In this document: piece after piece, positions 18,819 to 25,831 of the stretch | Position numbering within the stretch: the stretch's first letter is position 1 | Layout: each line of letters begins with the position of its first letter | Notes under the pieces: model-generated | What the model was told of the DNA's origin: nothing | The model's database searches: none | The model's input: only the letters and a program-made list of their open reading frames with translations | Made by a program: the position numbers and the translations under genes | NCBI GenBank assembly: GCA_000169395.1 | Contig: AAXZ01000003.1 | Span: forward strand, 62,001 to 126,000 | Length of the DNA: 64,000 nucleotides | Direction of reading: 5' to 3' | Origin: Rhodobacteraceae bacterium HTCC2150 | Lineage (GTDB): Bacteria; Pseudomonadota; Alphaproteobacteria; Rhodobacterales; Rhodobacteraceae

Positions 18819-18833
18819 GGCCAAGACTTGGCC
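18819..18833. promoter_or_regulatory. 15-bp palindrome upstream of the zapA unit
   Basis: GGCCAAG-A-CTTGGCC, 66 bp before the coiled-coil gene and in the divergent region with tkt. A related TTGGCTAAG half lies 20-odd bp upstream. It may be an operator; no factor can be named. Confidence 0.35.
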
Positions 18834-18899
18834 AAATGAGGTGCAGTGTCACCGACAAGGTGCACGAGACACACCTTTAACGATAACGAAAGGCGCAAA

Positions 18900-19370
18900 A
18901 TGAGCGACATCAGCGAACTTGAAGCCCGAATTCAATCCGCCCTAGGGCGTATCGAAGGTGGGTTAGGGAACTTGGGGGCAAAATCAGATGCCGCACCAGC
19001 AGACAATGATCTGGCCAAAGCGTTAGAAGAAGAAAAAGAAGTTACTGCCCAACTTGAGGCGCGATTGACAGCGGTACGTGAAAAACACTTAAACCGTCAA
19101 AAAGTGGCTGCCGAAAAATTGGATGAAACCAGTAAATCCTTGGATGAATTTCGCTCCAAGGCGCAAACTTTACGCGCCACCAACGAAAGATTGCGCGCCA
19201 GCAACGAAGAGTTGCGCAAAGCAAATGAAGAAAACGGGGCAGATCCGCATTTGATTAACAAATCGATGATGGAAGAATTGGCCGCAATGAAGGCAGCCCG
19301 AAAATCGGAATTGGCAGAAATGGACGCGATAATGGAGGAAATGAAACCTATGATGAAGGATGATGTCTGA
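18900..19370 (+). CDS. Coiled-coil protein upstream of zapA
   Basis: A 156-residue acidic, highly charged protein without a recognised domain. From residue about 40 to 125 it is nearly continuous heptad-like sequence rich in Glu, Lys, Leu and Ala, predicting a long coiled coil; it ends in an acidic Met-rich tail (EEMKPMMKDDV). AAAGG lies 6 bases before the ATG. Its last base is the first of the zapA ATG (TGATG), so the two are translationally coupled. Its place next to zapA suggests a partner in cell division, an inference from context and shape only. Confidence 0.8.
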   Translation: MSDISELEARIQSALGRIEGGLGNLGAKSDAAPADNDLAKALEEEKEVTAQLEARLTAVREKHLNRQKVAAEKLDETSKSLDEFRSKAQTLRATNERLRASNEELRKANEENGADPHLINKSMMEELAAMKAARKSELAEMDAIMEEMKPMMKDDV

Positions 19371-19765
19371 TGTCTGAAGTAGCCATTGAAATCGGCGGTC
19401 GTGTTTTTGAAGTTGCCTGTAATGAGGGCGAAGAGCATTTTTTGCAGTCTGCAGCCGCAATGCTGGACACCGAAGCCGCAACAATCATCTCACAAATTGG
19501 CCGTTTGCCTGAACCACGTATGTTGTTGATGGCGGGGTTGATGCTGGCGGATAAAACTGCGGGCGCCACAGATGAACTTGAAAAAGCAAAGGCTAATGTT
19601 GCCGCGCTTGAGGCTGAGTTGGCGGAATTAAAGGCAGCGCCGCAACCAGAACCAACCCGCGTTGAGGTGCCTGTAATTCCGCAAGCGATCAAAGATACAA
19701 TGGCCGAGCTGGCGGCGCGTGCCGAAGCATTGGCCGAACAAGTCGAAGAAAAAGCCGCGTCTTAG
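19370..19765 (+). CDS. zapA: Cell division protein ZapA
   Basis: ZapA binds and bundles FtsZ at the division ring. The 131-residue protein begins with VAIEIGGRVFEVACNEGEE, the compact N-terminal beta/alpha domain of ZapA, followed by the dimerising helix (LQSAAAMLDTEAATI, RMLLMAGLMLADK) and a Pro-containing C-terminal tail with more heptads. It overlaps the coiled-coil gene by one base. In many proteobacteria 6S RNA and a formyltetrahydrofolate ligase gene follow zapA; neither is seen here, since only 47 bp separate it from convergent grxD. Confidence 0.92.
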   Translation: MSEVAIEIGGRVFEVACNEGEEHFLQSAAAMLDTEAATIISQIGRLPEPRMLLMAGLMLADKTAGATDELEKAKANVAALEAELAELKAAPQPEPTRVEVPVIPQAIKDTMAELAARAEALAEQVEEKAAS

Positions 19766-19775
19766 AGTGTGGCTT

Positions 19776-19824
19776 TTGTAATTATTACAATTGGTTATGA
19801 AGTGAAGCTAACTTAACTGTTAGC
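19776..19824. terminator. Two short hairpins between convergent zapA and grxD
   Basis: TTGTAAT-T-ATTACAA (19776-19790) and GCTAAC-N6-GTTAGC (19807-19824, overlapping the grxD end) lie in the 47-bp gap. Either could end the convergent transcripts, but T tracts are poor. Confidence 0.4.
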
Positions 19825-20175
19825 CTCGCGGATTTTGTCGGCCATCTCTTTGTCATAGCCAACACCATTTGATTCAAACATTGTATCCAATTCACCTGAG
19901 AGGGTCATCTCGGTGATGATGTCACAACCGCCAACAAACTCACCTTTGATGTAAAGCTGTGGAATTGTTGGCCAATCGGAATATTCTTTGATGCCTTGGC
20001 GGATGTTCTCATCGGCCAGCACGTTTACATCGGCAAAATCAACGCCCATGTAATTCAGCACACCTGCAACACGGCTAGAAAAGCCACATTGTGGGGCATC
20101 TTTAGTGCCTTTCATGAACAGAACAACGTCGTTGTTTGTTACGGTTGATTTAATTTGTGTTGCGGCATCGGTCAT
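19813..20175 (-). CDS. grxD: Monothiol glutaredoxin, CGFS type
   Basis: A 120-residue class II glutaredoxin with the single active Cys in CGFS (C30). Such proteins bind a [2Fe-2S] cluster with glutathione and pass it on, usually with a BolA partner. The cis-Pro region (TIPQLYIKGEFVGGCD) is present. It is last in the purL-bolA-grxD run; the bolA gene ends 32 bp upstream, which fits the known Grx4-BolA complex in iron-sulfur trafficking. Confidence 0.96.
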   Translation of the reverse strand: MTDAATQIKSTVTNNDVVLFMKGTKDAPQCGFSSRVAGVLNYMGVDFADVNVLADENIRQGIKEYSDWPTIPQLYIKGEFVGGCDIITEMTLSGELDTMFESNGVGYDKEMADKIREANS

Positions 20176-20207
20176 TTTTTATTCCCTTAAATGGTTGGGT
20201 ATTCGTT

Positions 20208-20450
20208 TTATTCAGGGGCTTTGGTCGTCAAGGCAAGCGCGTGTAGTTCGCCATTTGCACCGTCCATTTTACCCTTTAATGCTGCGTAAACAGCGCGTTG
20301 TTGTTGCACACGGTTTTGATTGCGAAAACTTTCGTCAACCACCTCGGCGGCATAATGGTTTCCATCACCGGCAAGATCGGTGATCGTAATTTTCGCATCT
20401 GGAAATCCAGCGCGGATCAGGTCTTCAATCTCGTTGGCTTGCATGGCCAT
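20208..20450 (-). CDS. bolA: BolA family protein
   Basis: An 80-residue protein with the BolA fold: an N-terminal amphipathic helix, the segment FRNQNRVQQQRAVYAAL, and H70 in ELHALAL, the conserved C-terminal His that ligands the shared [2Fe-2S] cluster. Together with the adjacent CGFS glutaredoxin it should act in iron-sulfur cluster delivery or iron sensing. The size and lack of a longer loop put it nearer the BolA2/IbaG type than E. coli BolA. Confidence 0.92.
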   Translation of the reverse strand: MAMQANEIEDLIRAGFPDAKITITDLAGDGNHYAAEVVDESFRNQNRVQQQRAVYAALKGKMDGANGELHALALTTKAPE

Positions 20451-20527
20451 GGGGGATATTCCTTTTGTTCCTTGGCCTAAATGTAGGCGTGCGGGTAGGG
20501 GCCTGCAAGACCCCAGTTAATTGAAAC

Positions 20528-22687
20528 TTAGGCCAGTTGTTCAGCGAAACTGTTGTTGTAGATTGCCGTAAGATCCGCAAGCGATGCCGTTGTTGAACCA
20601 AAGCTCAGCGTATCACCTTTAAATGTACCGATTTCGGCCAAAGAAACACCAGCAGTTTTTGCCGCCGAAATCAATGTGGCCGCATTGTCTGGTGTTGCCA
20701 CAAGAACGTAACGCGCCTGATCTTCGCCAAACAATTGCGCGGTGTCATCAGTTTCGAGCGCCAGACCCAATTTTGCATCCTGTGCCAATTCAAATGCTGC
20801 AAGGGCCAGACCGCCATCAGACAAATCGCTGGCCGCACGAATTAGGCTAGCATTTGTGCGAACAAACTCGCCATTGGCCAGTTCCGTCGCCAAATCAACC
20901 GCAGGTGCATCACCTTCGACACGATCAAATGCCTCGGCAAGAAGGGCAGATTGACCCAAATGGCCTTGGGTTTCCCCAAGCAGCAAAGCCACGTCACCCT
21001 CTTGGATGCCGCCAAGGATCAATTGGTCGATGTTATCAATCAACCCGACCGCGCCAATCGTTGGTGTCGGCAAAATGCCTGTGCCATCTGTTTCGTTATA
21101 AAGCGATACGTTACCGGAAACGATGGGCATATCAAGGGCGATGCATGCCTCGCCAATGCCTTGGATTGCACCAACAAACTGACCCATGATTTCAGGTTTT
21201 TCTGGGTTGCCAAAATTCATGTTGTCCGTGGTTGCCAGTGGTTTAGCACCTTTGGAAACAAGGTTTCGGTATGCCTCGGCCACCGCTTGTTTGCCGCCTT
21301 CGGTTGGATTAGCTTTTACATAACGGGGGGTTACGTCAGACGTGAACGCCAGCAATTTGTCGGTTCCATGAACGCGAATGACACCTGCACCTAGGCGAGG
21401 ACCATCCACAGTGTCCGCCATGACCATGCTGTCATATTGTTCCCACACCCATGATTTACGAGCGTAGTTTGCCGATGAAATAAGGGCCGTTAAGCCCTTG
21501 ATTGGATCAATCGCAGGCACGTCTTCTAAGGGGGCCGCTTTAGGTGTTGGCACCCATGGGCGATCATATTCAGGTGCCGTGCCGGAAAGCGCCTTAAGCG
21601 GCAGATCAGCTTTGACCTCGCCATTGTGCAAGATCAAGAAGCGGTCTTCTGGAATGGTTTCACCGACAATGGCAAAATCTAGATCCCATTTGATGAAAAC
21701 GGCACGCGCCGCGGCCTCTAGTTCTGGTTTTAGAACCATCAACATGCGTTCTTGGGATTCAGACAGCATCATTTCGTAAGCCGTCATGTTTTCTTCGCGC
21801 TGCGGTACGTCCTCAAGGTTAAGTTTAACCCCAAGACCACCTTTGTCGCCCATTTCAACGGCGGAACAAGTTAGGCCAGCGGCCCCCATGTCTTGGATCG
21901 AAATTACGGCGCCAGTGGCCATCAATTCTAACGTCGCTTCCATCAGGCGTTTTTCGGTGAACGGGTCACCGACTTGAACGGTGGGGCGTTTTTCCTCAAT
22001 CGTGTCGTCAAATTCGGCTGACGCCATGGTTGCACCACCAACACCGTCACGGCCGGTTTTTGCCCCAAGGTACACAACAGGCATGCCAACGCCGGATGCA
22101 GCAGAATAGAAAATTTTGTCTGTATCAGCCAAACCAGCGGCAAATGCATTTACCAAACAGTTGCCATTATAAGCAGGATCAAAACGAACCTCGCCACCGA
22201 CTGTTGGCACACCAAAGCAGTTGCCATAACCGCCAACGCCCGCAACAACGCCGTTTACGAGTGATTTTGTTTTTGGGTGGCTAACCTCACCAAAAGAAAG
22301 CGAGTTCATCGCCGCAATCGGACGCGCGCCCATAGTGAACACGTCACGCAAAATACCGCCAACACCTGTTGCTGCACCTTGATAGGGTTCAATGTAGGAC
22401 GGGTGATTGTGGCTTTCCATTTTGAAAACGACGCACTGACCATCGCCAATATCAACGATACCAGCATTTTCACCGGGGCCACAAATCACCTGTGGGCCTT
22501 CGGTGGGCAAGGTGCGCAGCCATTTCTTAGAGGATTTATAAGAGCAATGCTCATTCCACATGGCGGAAAAGATACCAAGCTCGGTATACGTTGGCTCGCG
22601 GCCAATAATCTCAAGCAAACGCGCGTATTCTTCGTCGTTTATCCCGTGATCCGCGATTAGTTTTTCGGAAATGGCCGGTTCTTGCAT
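20528..22687 (-). CDS. purL: Phosphoribosylformylglycinamidine synthase, large subunit
   Basis: ATP-dependent conversion of FGAR to FGAM in purine synthesis; works with PurS and PurQ, which are not in this window. The protein is the small-type PurL, 719 residues from the ATG at 22685-22687; the frame opens further up to 22753 but homologues start near MQEPAIS. Motifs include [47 protein letters not shown] and the second-half [12 protein letters not shown]. It leads the leftward run with bolA and grxD, an order common in the Rhodobacterales. Confidence 0.97.
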   Translation of the reverse strand: MQEPAISEKLIADHGINDEEYARLLEIIGREPTYTELGIFSAMWNEHCSYKSSKKWLRTLPTEGPQVICGPGENAGIVDIGDGQCVVFKMESHNHPSYIEPYQGAATGVGGILRDVFTMGARPIAAMNSLSFGEVSHPKTKSLVNGVVAGVGGYGNCFGVPTVGGEVRFDPAYNGNCLVNAFAAGLADTDKIFYSAASGVGMPVVYLGAKTGRDGVGGATMASAEFDDTIEEKRPTVQVGDPFTEKRLMEATLELMATGAVISIQDMGAAGLTCSAVEMGDKGGLGVKLNLEDVPQREENMTAYEMMLSESQERMLMVLKPELEAAARAVFIKWDLDFAIVGETIPEDRFLILHNGEVKADLPLKALSGTAPEYDRPWVPTPKAAPLEDVPAIDPIKGLTALISSANYARKSWVWEQYDSMVMADTVDGPRLGAGVIRVHGTDKLLAFTSDVTPRYVKANPTEGGKQAVAEAYRNLVSKGAKPLATTDNMNFGNPEKPEIMGQFVGAIQGIGEACIALDMPIVSGNVSLYNETDGTGILPTPTIGAVGLIDNIDQLILGGIQEGDVALLLGETQGHLGQSALLAEAFDRVEGDAPAVDLATELANGEFVRTNASLIRAASDLSDGGLALAAFELAQDAKLGLALETDDTAQLFGEDQARYVLVATPDNAATLISAAKTAGVSLAEIGTFKGDTLSFGSTTASLADLTAIYNNSFAEQLA

Positions 22688-22995
22688 CTTTATACCCCAG
22701 TTCAGAATTTGCCCTGTCTTTAGGGCATCACTTGGGAAATCAAAAGGGGGCAAGCGCTAGATCGAGGATAAATGCGACCATTGGTCAAGTTTTTTTCAAT
22801 GAGCTGTCGAAAAGCGGGGGTGCCGTTCGTCACTTTCACAATAACACGGTGAATAGAAAGAAACAGAACGAAAAAAGTACCGGCCTTAACACGGCCAATT
22901 GCGCAGAAAGCTTTTAATAAAAGTCGCCACGCTTAAGCAATTTGCAAAAACTATGAAATTTGGAAAAGCTTCCAATAACTTTGAAAGGAAATACC
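22688..22995. other. Intergenic region between divergent purL and the YCII/sigma unit
   Basis: 308 bp without a gene. It holds an ECF-type promoter candidate (22805-22831) and the inverted repeat TTGGAA-N4-TTCCAA at 22960-22975, 20 bp before the YCII ATG. No riboswitch-like structure was found on the purL side. Confidence 0.6.
22805..22831 (+). promoter_or_regulatory. Candidate ECF42-type promoter
   Basis: TGTCGA (22805-22810), 17-bp spacer, CGTC (22828-22831). The TGTCGA -35 and CG(A/T)C-like -10 are what I recall as the autoregulated promoter motif of ECF42 sigma factors. It lies 164 bp upstream of the YCII gene that precedes the sigma gene. Confidence 0.5.
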
Positions 22996-23351
22996 ATGAA
23001 ATACCTAGCATTAATCTACGGTGATCCCGCTGCTGAACCCCAATATGGCACGGATGAATTTGGTGCAATGATGGCCGGTTATGAGGCCGCCAGCGCAACC
23101 TATGCAAGCGAGGGTGCCTTTGTTGCTGGTGAGGCGTTGCAAGGTGTTGAAACGGCAACCTCTGTGCGTATCCGTGGTGACAAGGTTACGATTTCCGATG
23201 GCCATTTGCTGAAACCAAGGAACATTTAGGTGGGTTTTACCTGTTGGAGTGCGATGATTTGGATACGGCTATCCGATATGCAAAATTGATCCCTTCAGCA
23301 AAATATGGCACCGTTGAGGTGCGTCCAGTGATGACCTTCGACGGCGAATAA
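22996..23351 (+). pseudogene. YCII-related (DGPF) protein, frameshifted
   Basis: The gene starts at ATG 22996 after GAAAGGAAATACC and reads MKYLALIYGD, typical of YCII-related proteins. After TISDG the frame breaks and stops at 23229. Adding one C to GGCC at 23200-23203 restores DGPFAETKEHLGGFYLLE and carries on to a stop at 23351, giving 118 residues, the full family length. The lesion falls exactly in the DGPF motif that names the family. The rest downstream is undamaged, so it is either a very recent mutation or a sequencing error in a C run. It precedes the sigma factor by 3 bp, as in ECF42 loci. Confidence 0.85.
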
Positions 23352-23354
23352 ATC

Positions 23355-24581
23355 GTGAAGGCGGTTCAACAAGCGGTTGACCGTGTTATGCGACAAGATC
23401 GCGGGCGGCTGGTGGCAACACTGGCCGCCACATTTAACGATTTCACGTTGGCTGAGGACGCATTGCAAGATGCATTGTTTATTGCACTTGAAAAATGGGG
23501 TAATGGCCGGGTGCCGGAAAACCCAGCAGCTTGGCTTTATCAAGTTGCCAAACGACGCGCCCTTGATGTGGTTCGACGTTCAAAAAACCTCAACTCAAAA
23601 ATACCGGACATTCAGATTGTTATGGATGAGCGAGAACAAAGCGAGGAATACGAAGTTGGCGATCATAGATTACGTCTGATGTATACATGCTGTCATCCAG
23701 CATTAGATCCAGAAGTGCAGATCGCCTTGACGCTTTATACAGTTGGTGGGCTGCGTATTCCTGAAATTGCCAAAGCGTTTTTGGTCAAAACCCCGACAAT
23801 GGCCGCGCGCATTACGCGGGCAAAACACAAAATTCAAAAGGCGTGCATTCCGTTTGCCCTGCCTGATGAAGCCGAGCGAACAGAGCGGTTGGTCGTGATT
23901 CTGCAAGTGATTTACCTGATTTATAACGAAGGCTATGCCGCCACTGAGGGGCAAAATCAGTTGCGGCTTGATTTGTGCGAAGAGGCGCTGTTTTTGGCGC
24001 GTATGGTTCTGGAACTGTCCCCAAATGAACCAGAGGTGATAGGGTTGATTGCCTTAATCCAGTTTTCCCATGCGCGGCGCGCGGCGCGTTCAGGCGCGCA
24101 AAAACAATATTTACCTATGGCAGAACAAGATCGCGCGCTTTGGGATCATGAAATGATCCGTGACGCGCACAATTTATTGACCAAAGCCATGCAGCAGGCC
24201 CGTATTGGACCTTATCAAGTACAAGCCGCGATACATGGTCTGCATTGTGATACCAAGGCAGGCGAGGCGCCGGATTGGCCGCAAATATCAGGTCTATATT
24301 CGGTATTATTACGTTTAGAGGATTCGCCCGTGGTGCGGTTAAATTATGCGGTGGCTGTTTCCTTTGCTCAAAGTCCGGAAATCGCGCTTGGGATTATTGC
24401 GCCGGTTGCCGCGGAACTTGAATTTTATCAACCTTATTATGTGGCTTTGGCGGATATTTCACGCCGCGCAGGTCAAATGAATAAGGCAATAACAGCCTAT
24501 GATAGGGCGATTGAATTTTCGGGTGTGACTGGCGAAAAGGAATTTTTACTCGAACAACGCCAACGTTGTTACGTTTCATAG
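23355..24581 (+). CDS. ECF42-like RNA polymerase sigma factor with C-terminal TPR extension
   Basis: A 408-residue sigma factor, twice the size of ordinary ECF factors. Residues about 10-75 hold sigma region 2 (FTLAEDALQDALFIALEKW, NPAAWLYQVAKRRALDVVRR), about 105-165 region 4 (ALTLYTVGGLRIPEIAKAFL), and the rest is helical with TPR-like repeats, starting at the YLIYNEGY block (187-194) characteristic of this group. The start is a GTG 3 bp after the YCII stop. ECF42 factors lack anti-sigma factors and are thought to be controlled by the C-terminal extension. The linked YCII gene is broken here, so the locus may be partly decayed. Confidence 0.9.
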   Translation: MKAVQQAVDRVMRQDRGRLVATLAATFNDFTLAEDALQDALFIALEKWGNGRVPENPAAWLYQVAKRRALDVVRRSKNLNSKIPDIQIVMDEREQSEEYEVGDHRLRLMYTCCHPALDPEVQIALTLYTVGGLRIPEIAKAFLVKTPTMAARITRAKHKIQKACIPFALPDEAERTERLVVILQVIYLIYNEGYAATEGQNQLRLDLCEEALFLARMVLELSPNEPEVIGLIALIQFSHARRAARSGAQKQYLPMAEQDRALWDHEMIRDAHNLLTKAMQQARIGPYQVQAAIHGLHCDTKAGEAPDWPQISGLYSVLLRLEDSPVVRLNYAVAVSFAQSPEIALGIIAPVAAELEFYQPYYVALADISRRAGQMNKAITAYDRAIEFSGVTGEKEFLLEQRQRCYVS

Positions 24582-24597
24582 CAAATTCCCATTGCGC

Positions 24598-24625
24598 AAA
24601 AAAAAGGCCGAGCAGAAGCTCGGCC
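24598..24625 (-). terminator. Rho-independent terminator on the minus strand
   Basis: GGCCGAGC-AGAA-GCTCGGCC (24606-24625) flanked by eight A on the plus strand, which are the T tract of a leftward transcript. It lies 158 bp past the LysR stop. For the sigma gene on the plus strand no T tract follows. Confidence 0.9.
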
Positions 24626-24667
24626 GAAGTCCAACAGGGAGGTAAAAACAAGAGTAAACTTGTTCTT
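24598..24667 (-). ncRNA. Candidate small RNA with a CCUCCC motif
   Basis: On the minus strand TTGATT (24697-24702), a 17-bp spacer and TATTTT (24674-24679) form a promoter-like pair; transcription from about 24667 would give some 70 nt ending in the strong terminator at 24598-24625. The unpaired middle carries CCTCCC (complement at 24637-24642), an anti-Shine-Dalgarno-like run as seen in several alphaproteobacterial sRNAs. The alternative is that this is only the 3' untranslated region and terminator of the LysR gene. Confidence 0.4.
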
Positions 24668-24782
24668 GCACTCAAAATAGGAATGCAGCCCTTCTCAATC
24701 AAGAAAAAAAGCGCTGATTTTGTGCAAACCCGCTATGCTTTGAATGCATAGCTAGATTAAGTATTTGAATATTGGAATATTT

Positions 24783-25685
24783 TCAGGTTTCTGCGTTCGC
24801 ACGCTTGCGGCGTTCGTCGCGAATTTCATCTTGGACAAAATCCCGAAATGCCTGAACCCGCTTTGAATGACGCAATTCTTCGGGGTAGGCCAAGAAAACG
24901 GGTACTTCTTTAGATTCGACATCTGGAAGAACGCGAACCAGACTCGGAAACGATGCCTCGACATAGCCAGGTAAAACCCCAACGCCCAAATGGTTCAACA
25001 CCGATTGAAGCACGCCAAAGTAGTTGTTCACGGTCAAAAACGGCACAATGTTTTCGGCAATTAAGCTTTGCACCAAGGTTGCCCCCGCCTGAACCTGGGT
25101 AGAATTCGGGTTTTGGCAAATCAAACGATGTGAAAACAAATCTTCCATCTTTTCTGGAACACCGTTTTTATCCAAATATTCTTGAGTCGCGAAAAGGCGC
25201 ATGTGGATGTTGACCAACCGTTTTCGAACCAGATCAGCCTGACTTGGTTCTTTCATACGAATGGCAACGTCGGCCTCACGCATGGGTAAATCCAAAACCC
25301 GTTCTTCTAACATAAGATCAACTTTTAAATCCGGATATTGATCATACAAACGCGACAAACGTGGCGCCAACCAGAGCGAACCAAAACCAATTGTCGTCGT
25401 TACACGTAATTCGCCAAAAACCTCTTCTTCGCTGTCGCGAATGCGGGCCGACGCGCTGTCTAGACGTTTGTTCATGGCGGTCGTTGCGTCAAACAGCAAC
25501 TCACCTTGTTCAGTAAGGATCAAGCCACGGGCATGACGATGAAACAACGTTGTGTTTAAAGATTCTTCAAGTGCGCGAACTTGGCGCGAAACTGCAGATT
25601 GTGACAGGTGCAGGGTATCGCCGGCATGGGTCAGGCTGCCAGCATCGGCAACCGCATGAAATACTCGTAATTTGTCCCAATCCAC
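24783..25685 (-). CDS. LysR-family transcriptional regulator
   Basis: A 300-residue regulator with a classic winged helix (GSLTHAGDTLHLSQSAVSRQVRALE, about residues 16-40), then FHRHARGLILTEQG and a periplasmic-binding-like effector domain (READVAIRMKEP). It ends in a basic stretch, RDERRKRANAET. It is divergent from the indolepyruvate oxidoreductase gene, and the 146-bp space between them has a palindrome containing a T-N11-A LysR box. Control of the divergent gene and of itself is therefore likely; the inducer is unknown. Confidence 0.93.
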   Translation of the reverse strand: MDWDKLRVFHAVADAGSLTHAGDTLHLSQSAVSRQVRALEESLNTTLFHRHARGLILTEQGELLFDATTAMNKRLDSASARIRDSEEEVFGELRVTTTIGFGSLWLAPRLSRLYDQYPDLKVDLMLEERVLDLPMREADVAIRMKEPSQADLVRKRLVNIHMRLFATQEYLDKNGVPEKMEDLFSHRLICQNPNSTQVQAGATLVQSLIAENIVPFLTVNNYFGVLQSVLNHLGVGVLPGYVEASFPSLVRVLPDVESKEVPVFLAYPEELRHSKRVQAFRDFVQDEIRDERRKRANAET

Positions 25686-25775
25686 CGGATATTTCCTTTA
25701 TTTTTTTCTTTTGGCCTTTCGGCATATAGTGTCTTGTATAAAGGTAAAAGCGCCATGTTCAAAAACTTTCTATTG

Positions 25776-25796
25776 TAGGTCAAGAATTTTGACCTA
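25776..25796. promoter_or_regulatory. Operator-like palindrome in the LysR/oxidoreductase divergent region
   Basis: TAGGTCAA-N5-TTGACCTA, 8-bp perfect arms, 35 bp before the oxidoreductase ATG. The core TCAA-N5-TTGA has the T-N11-A form of LysR sites. An Lrp/AsnC-type operator is an alternative. Confidence 0.6.
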
Positions 25797-25831
25797 ATAT
25801 TGGCAAATATAAGCCGATGAAGGAGCCCATC

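Noticed and set aside
19766-19812. 6S RNA after zapA
   Set aside because: Only 47 bp lie before the convergent gene, far too short for 6S RNA.
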